From Neoalteromonas flava (GTDB lineage: Bacteria > Pseudomonadota > Gammaproteobacteria > Enterobacterales > Alteromonadaceae): DNA of 64,000 bases. Below, piece by piece: positions 51,014 to 57,774 of the stretch (the first letter of the stretch is position 1; the number at the start of each line of letters is the position of its first letter). The notes beneath the pieces were generated by a model, which saw only the letters and a list, made by a program, of their open reading frames with translations, was not told the DNA's origin and searched no databases. Location of the stretch: positions 434,001-498,000 of the forward strand of contig NZ_PEAX01000001.1 in NCBI RefSeq assembly GCF_002807685.1, read 5' to 3'. The position numbers and the translations under genes are program-made.

Positions 51014-51514
51014 TTAAGCACGCTTAGCATTAGCTCGGCGCTCACTATCTTCGCTAACGCTGACTTGTAAAGACTCTAATTGTTTCTTGCCCACGGCAAT
51101 ATCAGTAACATCGTAAATCATCATACTGATATTCTCGACGACTCCGGTAGCAGAAACTAAAGGGGCCAAGGTGATATTTTGGTACATATAATCTTCACCG
51201 CCGGTAATCGGTCGGTAATTAGGAAATTGCAACAAATAGGGGCGTTGCTCCCAGGTCATAAATGCCCTAGTACGCAACTCAAACACAGGTTTACATTTTT
51301 GCGCAAACCAGTCCTGGCTAATTTTGGGAAACAGTTCGAAAATAGATTTATTGCGCACTTCACTGGGTAACAAGCCACTGTGACTTTCCATAAACCCATT
51401 CCAGACTTTTATCTTGAATTCACGATCCAACACCACAATCCCAACATCGACCGTTTGCAACATATCCATCATCCAATGGAATTCAAGCAGTTCTTTCAGG
51501 TTTTCATCAGCCAT
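51014..51514 (-). CDS. PAS domain sensor-like protein
   Basis: A 166-residue soluble protein with one PAS domain (residues 15-130). It starts HWMMDMLQTVDVGIVVLDREFKIKVWNGFMESHSG and continues NKSIFELFPKIS, the classical PAS beginning. No kinase, cyclase or other output domain follows; the protein ends in a short basic helix. The ligand is unknown. It starts 2 bases after the receiver-CheC gene, so the two are probably made together and may work together. Confidence 0.86.
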   Translation of the reverse strand: MADENLKELLEFHWMMDMLQTVDVGIVVLDREFKIKVWNGFMESHSGLLPSEVRNKSIFELFPKISQDWFAQKCKPVFELRTRAFMTWEQRPYLLQFPNYRPITGGEDYMYQNITLAPLVSATGVVENISMMIYDVTDIAVGKKQLESLQVSVSEDSERRANAKRA

Positions 51515-51516
51515 TG

Positions 51517-52506
51517 TTAATCCTCGAGCAGATGCGCCAACTTGGCATTCATGGTTGTCATCGAGTCTTCAGTAAATAACAGCACCAAATCGCACTGCAC
51601 ATTATACCCCTCGAGTCCGTAACTAAGCTCAATTGCTAACGTGCGTTTCCATTTCATTTTATTCGCGTTAATGATGTCACTGACACTTTGGTGTTGACCC
51701 AGCACAACCGGATGCCCTTGACTAAACGCTAAGTCCATCTGCGTAGCAAGACCTGATAAGCATGTACCAATGAGAATACTCGCGGCATCCATCAAAACTT
51801 CAAGTTGCAATTGGTCGTCGACTTCGCCATCGATATTTAAGATCTTGGCGAAATCTCCAAATGAGGAATCACTCAGAATACATAGGGCCTCGCCACTGAC
51901 TCCCGGTCCCAAAAAACCCTGACAGACAGCCGAAACTTGCTCGTGGGTTTCGATATCTGACAGCATCATATGTAATTCAGAGACTTCAATAAGATTGACG
52001 TTAGGGATAGGGAGCTCCACGAATACGTTCATGATCCGCGCCAAGTGATCGCCAGCTTGGCCCATTGCTATATTGGTAATCTCTTGATAACAATCACGAA
52101 TTTCAGGATCCAGCTCTGGAGCTTCGCTTTCTTCAGTTTGTGTTTTAAGGATCTTGTTAGTGGTAAGGACTTGTTGCAGCACCGCTGCATTTACCGGCTT
52201 TTTGATAAAATCCACCGCTCCCAGCTTTTTAACCCGTTCATGGGCTTCGGGCTGAATATCGCCGGAAATAACAACAACCTTGGTGGGCAACGCCTTATCC
52301 TTAATCGCTTTAAGGGTCTCGTAGCCATCCATAACGGGCATATTCAAGTCGAGTAATAGGAGTTGCCCTTTACCGCTTTCCAGAGCTTCTATCGCTTCAC
52401 GCCCGTGCTTAGCAAAATGCACCGCTACTTCCCAATCTTGTGGTAAACACTTAGCGACTTGCTTTCGAGCCACTAAAGAGTCATCACAAATTAATACCGA
52501 GTACAT
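51517..52506 (-). CDS. Response regulator with C-terminal CheC-like domain
   Basis: A 329-residue protein with two parts. Residues 1-120 form a receiver domain (acidic pair in ICDDS, phosphorylation site Asp53 in LLLDLNMPVMD, Lys in FIKKPV). Residues 130-329 form a CheC/CheX-type domain, which in chemotaxis dephosphorylates CheY. The first CheC active-site motif is present (EITNIAMGQAG, E-x-x-N); the second (EVLMDAASILIG) lacks the Asn. A self-regulating receiver or phosphatase is likely. The target is unknown. It pairs with the PAS gene; no histidine kinase is in view. Confidence 0.86.
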   Translation of the reverse strand: MYSVLICDDSLVARKQVAKCLPQDWEVAVHFAKHGREAIEALESGKGQLLLLDLNMPVMDGYETLKAIKDKALPTKVVVISGDIQPEAHERVKKLGAVDFIKKPVNAAVLQQVLTTNKILKTQTEESEAPELDPEIRDCYQEITNIAMGQAGDHLARIMNVFVELPIPNVNLIEVSELHMMLSDIETHEQVSAVCQGFLGPGVSGEALCILSDSSFGDFAKILNIDGEVDDQLQLEVLMDAASILIGTCLSGLATQMDLAFSQGHPVVLGQHQSVSDIINANKMKWKRTLAIELSYGLEGYNVQCDLVLLFTEDSMTTMNAKLAHLLED

Positions 52507-52634
52507 CGTTGATTACACCTCAAACGCGAAATGAGTCTGGTTGCGCTGTGTTGTTAAGTATTAGCCGAGTGCAGCAATATTGCCAATGCAATTCGCTACA
52601 TGTAGTTAACGGCTATTCTTTGTTCAGCTTTAGC

Positions 52635-53333
52635 TTAACCATTGGCAAAGATGAGTGGTAAAACAATAGCGGTAAACACACCATTGAGGCACAAAGACAG
52701 CGAAGCCAAGGCGGCTGTAGTTGAATTTATCTGTAAAGCACGCGCAGTACCTACTGCATGAGCTACCGTCCCTAACGCAATGCCTTGGGCCACACTGTTG
52801 CCTGGGCTCAACCACTTAAAAACCCAGGGCGACACAATAGCGCCAACGATTCCGGTTAGAATCACGATAACCGCGGCCATTGCAGGGACTCCACCAATAA
52901 CCTCTGCCACATCCATGGCTAGCGGGGTAGTAATTGATTTAGCGAGGATAGTCATTTGCAGACTTACTTCAGGGTCAAACAGTTTAACTGTCACAAGAGC
53001 AAGTAATGGTGCAATGATGCCACCTAACAAGATAGGAATAACCACTCGCCAACCAAGGGTTTTCACCACATGTAATTGTCGGTACATAGGCACCGCTAAA
53101 GCGACCGTTGCGGGACCTAGCAACCAGTTTAACAAGGCAACATAGCGCTGATAACCTGCAACGTCTTGGTCGACAAGCACTAATACCAAACCGACCAGAA
53201 GTACGGTGATAATAATTGGATGAAACAATAAATTACGACCACTGACTCTAAAGACTTGTAGTGCTAACCAATAACAAACACCGGTAACAGCAAGCCACAA
53301 GAGCGTCTCGAGTATCGCGGTTAAATCATTCAT
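52635..53333 (-). CDS. lrgB: LrgB-family membrane protein
   Basis: A 232-residue polytopic protein of the LrgB/YohK family. It has about seven membrane segments and the family motifs LLGPATVALAVPMYRQL, SITTPLAMDVAEVIGG, and GTVAHAVGTARALQ. LrgAB is associated with murein hydrolase control and with pyruvate or other metabolite transport. The frame is open to 53426, but the ATG at 53333 shares an ATGA overlap with the lrgA stop and gives the normal length. Confidence 0.88.
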   Translation of the reverse strand: MNDLTAILETLLWLAVTGVCYWLALQVFRVSGRNLLFHPIIITVLLVGLVLVLVDQDVAGYQRYVALLNWLLGPATVALAVPMYRQLHVVKTLGWRVVIPILLGGIIAPLLALVTVKLFDPEVSLQMTILAKSITTPLAMDVAEVIGGVPAMAAVIVILTGIVGAIVSPWVFKWLSPGNSVAQGIALGTVAHAVGTARALQINSTTAALASLSLCLNGVFTAIVLPLIFANG

Positions 53334-53701
53334 GGACCTCTCCGCGTCATGCGATTGGCAATAAACGTCACTACAATCATCGCTAAAATTGTTGCAACTA
53401 TTATCACAGCCACAAAACTTGGCCATTGCGCTATTAACGTGGCTCTAAAATGCCATATTCCGATCACCGCGGGCACAAAAAACAACGCCATATGCGCAAG
53501 TAAAGGTGCAGTCGCCTGTTCAATTATTTGGGGTACCCTGCGGCTAATCAAAAGCAGGCAAAGCAGTAGTAATAGCCCTATGAGAGCGTTTGGTAACGGG
53601 ATCGGTAATATTGGCGCAAGCCAACCACCGGCTAAGTAGCAAGCAACAACAACTAGCAATCCCGCTAGAGCTCTTAAAAACGAAAGCAGGTGAGATCTCA
53701 C
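53330..53701 (-). CDS. lrgA: LrgA-family holin-like membrane protein
   Basis: A 123-residue protein with four membrane segments, of the LrgA/CidA/YohJ family (FLRALAGLLVVVACYLAGG; LPNALIGLLLLL; RRVPQIIEQATAPLLAHMALFFVPAVIG). The open frame extends to 53887, overlapping the regulator gene by 35 bases, but the added 62 residues are Cys/Tyr-rich and not like the family. A GTG at 53701 gives the normal size, so it is chosen. The start is not certain because no ribosome binding site is obvious. Confidence 0.83.
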   Translation of the reverse strand: MRSHLLSFLRALAGLLVVVACYLAGGWLAPILPIPLPNALIGLLLLLCLLLISRRVPQIIEQATAPLLAHMALFFVPAVIGIWHFRATLIAQWPSFVAVIIVATILAMIVVTFIANRMTRRGP

Positions 53702-53852
53702 AATAGTGATATACCGTTGGCAATGATAAGAAATGTTAACCAATAATGTGCAATGAAACCATGAGCAATATTGCGAAGCAGTTAGCTTAAGGAGATTTAA
53801 GTACCCCGAATGTTGCCGCCTAAGATAGCTTGATAGCTCTGCTATCAGGCGA

Positions 53853-54617
53853 CTAATTGGTTGCAAGCAGCGCTTCGTTTGCCTCATCGATCAACATTTT
53901 ATATTTACGACTCACGCGCAAGGTTTGTTGATCAGAAAGGCGCAATTGGTAGCTGCCATTAGCGTTGGGTTGACAACTGGTGACGTGCTGAAGATTGACT
54001 AAGCTAGAGCGATTAATGCGCACAAAATGATGGCTACACAGTTGTTGTTCCAACGCTTTTAACGTGGCGCGGATAATGTGGTTGTTATCTCGTGCATGAA
54101 TACACATATAATCACCTGCGGCTTCAATCCAGAAAATATCAGCCACAAGTAAATTAAGCCATGAAGAACCATTGCGAAATTGAACTTTGGCAGCGGGCTG
54201 TGGCGCATGCACCTGTGACGAGGTATTAGTTACAGACGCTGCATCACGGCGTAGATACCAGTGTTCAACTTTCGCCAGAGCGCGTTTCACCTGCGGGGTT
54301 TGCAAAGGCTTAATCAAGTAATCTAAGACTGGATAATCAAAGGCTTTGAGGGCAAATTGGGCGTGTCCTGTAGTAAAGACAATCGGTGGTAACGAAGCCT
54401 TTTCTGCTAACAGAGAATCGAGAAAACCGAAACCACTCACACCTGGTAAATCAATATCCAAAAAGATTGCATCAATATGTTTGTTGTTTAAATGGTGCCG
54501 GGCTTGTTGTGTATCTTCGCAACAAAAACTAACCATATCAGCGCATGCATAGGTGAGCTGCAGTTGCAATGCTTGTCTTGCGGCGTGGTCATCATCGATG
54601 ATTAGAAAAGAATACAC
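53853..54617 (-). CDS. LytTR-family response regulator
   Basis: A 254-residue LytR/AlgR-type regulator. The receiver domain covers residues 1-120 (IIDDDHAARQ; phosphoacceptor Asp54 in IFLDIDLPG; TGHAQFALKAFD; YLIKPLQ). The LytTR DNA-binding domain covers about 150-250 (IFWIEAAGDYMCIHA; FVRINRSSLVNLQHV). It starts with GTG at 54617. It lies just upstream of lrgAB on the same strand, as lytSR does in Firmicutes, and may control it, but no LytS-type kinase gene is in view. Confidence 0.9.
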   Translation of the reverse strand: MYSFLIIDDDHAARQALQLQLTYACADMVSFCCEDTQQARHHLNNKHIDAIFLDIDLPGVSGFGFLDSLLAEKASLPPIVFTTGHAQFALKAFDYPVLDYLIKPLQTPQVKRALAKVEHWYLRRDAASVTNTSSQVHAPQPAAKVQFRNGSSWLNLLVADIFWIEAAGDYMCIHARDNNHIIRATLKALEQQLCSHHFVRINRSSLVNLQHVTSCQPNANGSYQLRLSDQQTLRVSRKYKMLIDEANEALLATN

Positions 54618-54642
54618 TTAACTGATTACCTGCGATTTTGCG

Positions 54643-54673
54643 AAAAAAAGGGCTGTTTGTTTCCAATCAGCCC
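54643..54673 (-). terminator. Terminator after the DUF3718 gene
   Basis: On the minus strand, GGGCTG and CAGCCC pair across a 12-base loop and are followed by seven T. It lies about 175 bases after the DUF3718 stop and before the LytTR regulator gene, so it insulates the regulator from upstream transcription. Confidence 0.65.
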
Positions 54674-54846
54674 AACATACCAGGAATAAATACACACTTA
54701 CTGCTATATGTATTGGCCGGTTCACTACGCCGACACTTAAACTATAGTCGACAGTTCAATTCCTTCCATAGCGATGTGATTAGATATCGATGTTGAGGGG
54801 TGAACTGCCCGAATTACGACAAAATGTGTCGAATTTACATTTTCAC

Positions 54847-55185
54847 TCACTCAAATCGCTTCGCCGTTAACATTTCGGTGTTCACTCTGGACTTGCGCGC
54901 CAGTAGGGCTGCTGTTGCCTCTGCATTATGGCTCAGCGCGAAATCCTGCGCAGACTCACCGTTACATACCAATCCTTCGTTCACTTGCTGATAGGTTAAG
55001 CGACTGCGCTTTACCGCTCGATGTAAGGCTAACTTGCTATCACTTTTAAGCGCGACACAGATGTTCACCAGGTCTTTCTCGAGCCCGGAATCCATCACCG
55101 TTGCACTAACAGGCAAGCTCATAAATACTACTGCTGTCGCAGCGGTGCTAAAGTTCATCAATTTACGTACGGTTGTTCTCATCAT
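54847..55185 (-). CDS. Small exported protein, DUF3718-like
   Basis: A 112-residue protein with an N-terminal signal peptide (AATAVVFMSLPVSA). The mature part has a repeated helical pattern (LVNICVALKSDSKLALHRAVKRSRLTY, then VNEGLVCNGESAQDFALSH) with two Cys that probably form a disulfide. I recall this as the DUF3718 family of Vibrio and Shewanella relatives; the function is unknown. ATG at 55185 is preceded by GAGGAAAAAA-type sequence, a good ribosome binding site. Confidence 0.7.
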   Translation of the reverse strand: MMRTTVRKLMNFSTAATAVVFMSLPVSATVMDSGLEKDLVNICVALKSDSKLALHRAVKRSRLTYQQVNEGLVCNGESAQDFALSHNAEATAALLARKSRVNTEMLTAKRFE

Positions 55186-55386
55186 TTTTTCCTCTTATCT
55201 GCACAATGGGATAGGTGCAGAACAAACCCTAATCAAAGAACCCGCACCGCGCCTGCGATTTGCGGCTAAAGCAACTTATGTGCGACAAGGCGATAAACGC
55301 GCTGATGATTACGATAATTGGTCTGAAAGGAATGGAAACTGGACTTGCTCAGGACATATTTTGTAACGCGCGCAGAAATTCCCCCC

Positions 55387-55411
55387 AAAAAAAGGACGAT
55401 AAATCGTCCTT
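55387..55411 (-). terminator. Terminator after the small unknown gene at 55416
   Basis: On the minus strand, AAGGACGAT and ATCGTCCTT pair closely (loop TT or shorter) and are followed by a run of seven T and then G. It starts 4 bases after the stop of the 55416 gene. Confidence 0.85.
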
Positions 55412-55415
55412 CTCT

Positions 55416-55745
55416 CTATAGTGCGCTATCGAGGTGAATTTTTATAAATAGTGGAGTGCCTACCTTTGAATAGTCGATTTTATATTCCTTGCCGTTTAAC
55501 GTTTGGATAAACAACAAGGTTTTCTCATCACCAAATACATCGCTGGTAGTTACGTCAACTAATTCCATGTCCATCATTTTTGCTTCGCGCTTATTATCTG
55601 GCACTTTGCCTTCATACTGTTTTATGCCGCGATGCGTTACGACTACTGGCGGAAAATCATCGCCGTTTAAGATCAGCAAGTCTAGCTTACGAATTTTATG
55701 AATGATGGTGTTACGCCCACTCACCAAAAATGGCTTTTCTGTCAT
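55416..55745 (-). CDS. Small protein of unknown function
   Basis: A 109-residue, soluble, charged protein with no signal peptide. I do not recognise it. Alternating hydrophobic strands (KLDLLILNGDDFPPVVVTHRG; LVDVTTSDVFGDEKTLLFIQ) suggest a small beta-rich fold. The ATG at 55745 has GGAG 9 bases upstream; an in-frame GTG at 55758-55760 is less likely. It has its own terminator and sits alone between the DUF3718 and di-heme enzyme genes. Confidence 0.7.
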   Translation of the reverse strand: MTEKPFLVSGRNTIIHKIRKLDLLILNGDDFPPVVVTHRGIKQYEGKVPDNKREAKMMDMELVDVTTSDVFGDEKTLLFIQTLNGKEYKIDYSKVGTPLFIKIHLDSAL

Positions 55746-55830
55746 TATTATTATCTCCACGCACGAATATGACTTTTATTTCCCCTGAAGATAGCAAAGA
55801 ATAATCTTTGATGCACTAGCTAATGTGCGC

Positions 55831-56952
55831 TTAGTCCCTGATAGTTGGTGGGTTTAGTGGTGCATGCACACGCGGATCACGTAAAAACTTATGATCGGTC
55901 AAGCTTAAAAGGAAAGCTTTCAGATCAGTATGTTGTTCTGGTGTTAATTCAAAGCCCTGCATAAAAGGACTTTTCAGTGGACTGTTTACACCTTCGCCGC
56001 GGCCACCGGCCGCATAAAAAGCGATGACGGCATCCAATGTAGGCAAACTGCCGTCGTGCATATAGGGTGCTGTTTGCGCAATATTTCTCAAGGTCGGTGC
56101 GCGGAATCGCCCCATGTCTCGTGGCTCTAATGTGATTTCAATTAAGCCTTGATCCCGATCCGGATAACTCCCCTTCCCATCTAAATTATATAACCCGGTG
56201 TTATGAAAAGGCTTTAGATCCAATTGTTGAAATGCATGCTGGCTCGATTGGGTAAAATTAAAACCTCCATGGCAATGAAAACATTCAAGTCGTTCAGAGA
56301 AAAACAACTCCATCCCACGCAGTTCTGATGGCGAAAGAGCACCGTCAATTTGTCGATAAGCGTAATCATCAAAAGCAGAGTTAAATGACACCAAACTGCG
56401 CACATAACTGGCCAGTGCCTTTACTATGCGGTCGAAGGTAATGCTGTTATCCCCATATGCGGCATTAAACATTGCGTGATAATCGTCTGTGGCAAAGCGC
56501 GCGAGGACTTTTTCTTCATTACCCGTGATCCCCATTTCAATCGGATGCTCACCGAATAGCGGGATCAACAGCTGTTGCTCGATGGTTTTCAATCCAGAAT
56601 GGGCCCATGTTAGGCTGCCATTATAGGCCACATTAACCAGAGCCAGCGCATTGCGGCGCACGGGTTCCCCAGTCGATCCAGACGAAGTCAGTCGTGGCTC
56701 TGCAAAAGCATGCTCAGGCATATGGCAAGTACTACAACTCATCGCACCATTGCCACTCAATCCTGGTTCGAAGAATAGAGCTCGTCCCAAAGCCACTTTC
56801 TCTTCGGTCATTGGATTGTCTGCAGGCACATTCGGTTGCGGAAAACCTTCGGGAAGTTGCCACTGGTAGGGGGTTGGTGATGTTTTGATAACGCTGTAAA
56901 AAGCACTTACAGCAATCAGCACAAGAACAAGTAACACTAACAATCGCTGCAT
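55831..56952 (-). CDS. Di-heme cytochrome c peroxidase-like enzyme (MauG/MbnH family)
   Basis: A 373-residue periplasmic enzyme with an N-terminal signal-anchor (residues 4-21). It has two haem c sites, CSTCH (Cys 73 and 76, His 77) and CFHCH (Cys 224 and 227, His 228), both needing the ccm system encoded at 15480-23339. The C-terminal part (YMHDGSLPTLDAVIAFY) is typical of the CCP/MauG family. It starts 3 bases after the MbnP-type gene. In that pair (methanobactin-linked MbnH and MbnP), the di-heme enzyme converts a Trp of MbnP to kynurenine; that role is inferred here. Confidence 0.88.
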   Translation of the reverse strand: MQRLLVLLVLVLIAVSAFYSVIKTSPTPYQWQLPEGFPQPNVPADNPMTEEKVALGRALFFEPGLSGNGAMSCSTCHMPEHAFAEPRLTSSGSTGEPVRRNALALVNVAYNGSLTWAHSGLKTIEQQLLIPLFGEHPIEMGITGNEEKVLARFATDDYHAMFNAAYGDNSITFDRIVKALASYVRSLVSFNSAFDDYAYRQIDGALSPSELRGMELFFSERLECFHCHGGFNFTQSSQHAFQQLDLKPFHNTGLYNLDGKGSYPDRDQGLIEITLEPRDMGRFRAPTLRNIAQTAPYMHDGSLPTLDAVIAFYAAGGRGEGVNSPLKSPFMQGFELTPEQHTDLKAFLLSLTDHKFLRDPRVHAPLNPPTIRD

Positions 56953-56955
56953 ATA

Positions 56956-57774
56956 TTACTGCCTGATCAGCTGTTCTTGTTGCAGGTTAGCGAGCAGCTG
57001 CTCACACCCCTTCTGCATCTCTGGTTGCAGCATGCAGTGCCCTAACCTTTCTGGTTTTACCGAGTGCAAAAGTGCGGCTAAATCAAATTTAAGCTCAGAA
57101 AGTGGCTGGGTTAACTCGATTTCTACAGTAAATCTATTCGGCTGCGCACACGCTTCTTGAGGCGGTCTAACCACTGCTTCACTGACGCAACCAACGCTGC
57201 CCAAATGAAAGGACCATGGCGCATTTGCGTCTGCCTGTGCTGAACGTAAATCCATGCGCATAAACTTATAACCCATCCGCCAAGACCAAAACATTTCAGG
57301 AATGTTGAGCGGCTGCGGTTGTAATAGCGGATTTCCATGATTGAGCGCGAATGGCACCGCCAGCGTCAACTTCAATGCCGTGGCTGAGTTTAGGGCAGCC
57401 TGGGAAGTTGCAAAGGAAAGTCGATTATTGGCCACAGGAGTAGCCCCATTGGCAACGCAATCTGTTGCAAACCACAGCAATGCAACCTCTTCGGTTTGCC
57501 AATCATTGGCGATTAGTGCAACGCCTGTCCACTGCTCGCTTTCAGCACCTTTGACAGCGACATCGGCAACAAATAGGGCAAAGCGATCGATTTGCCAACG
57601 CTGTTGGTTGTGTTCAAAAATTGCTGGACAACCCAGGGCACTACCCGCATATGTCAGCTCAATAGGCACATTGACTGGAACAGTGTTTGGTTCGGATGCT
57701 GGCGTACAGCCAAGCTGGCTAAAGACTATCAACAGCGCTATGATTGCCCCACGCAATGACAAGGAATCCAGCAT
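56956..57774 (-). CDS. MbnP-type lipoprotein (metallo-mystery pair, four-Cys motif)
   Basis: From the ATG at 57774, 272 residues. The protein has a lipoprotein signal (FSQLGC, Cys 23), Cys at 49, 106, 196 and 209 (the four-Cys pattern), and the WxW motif WSW at residues 163-165 inside EMFWSWRMGYKFMR. In the MbnP family the first Trp of this motif is changed to kynurenine by the partner di-heme enzyme and takes part in copper binding. The start is uncertain: the ATG overlaps the start codon of the divergent gene; a TTG at 57762 with GGA upstream is another choice. Confidence 0.83.
   Translation of the reverse strand: MLDSLSLRGAIIALLIVFSQLGCTPASEPNTVPVNVPIELTYAGSALGCPAIFEHNQQRWQIDRFALFVADVAVKGAESEQWTGVALIANDWQTEEVALLWFATDCVANGATPVANNRLSFATSQAALNSATALKLTLAVPFALNHGNPLLQPQPLNIPEMFWSWRMGYKFMRMDLRSAQADANAPWSFHLGSVGCVSEAVVRPPQEACAQPNRFTVEIELTQPLSELKFDLAALLHSVKPERLGHCMLQPEMQKGCEQLLANLQQEQLIRQ

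Noticed and set aside
53702-53887. N-terminal extension of lrgA by 62 residues.
   Set aside because: It is Cys/Tyr-rich, overlaps the regulator gene, and makes the protein far longer than the family. The GTG at 53701 gives the normal length.
55201-55366. Plus-strand open frame tail ending in a Trp- and Asp-rich segment, antisense and adjacent to the DUF3718 gene.
   Set aside because: Its upper part runs antisense to the DUF3718 gene, and there is no good start or ribosome binding site in the rest. I see no support for a gene.
57341-57772. N-terminal extension of the surface protein frame, about 144 codons upstream of 57773.
   Set aside because: It is antisense to the MbnP-type gene, has no signal peptide at its start, whereas the ATG at 57773 has a good ribosome binding site and signal peptide.
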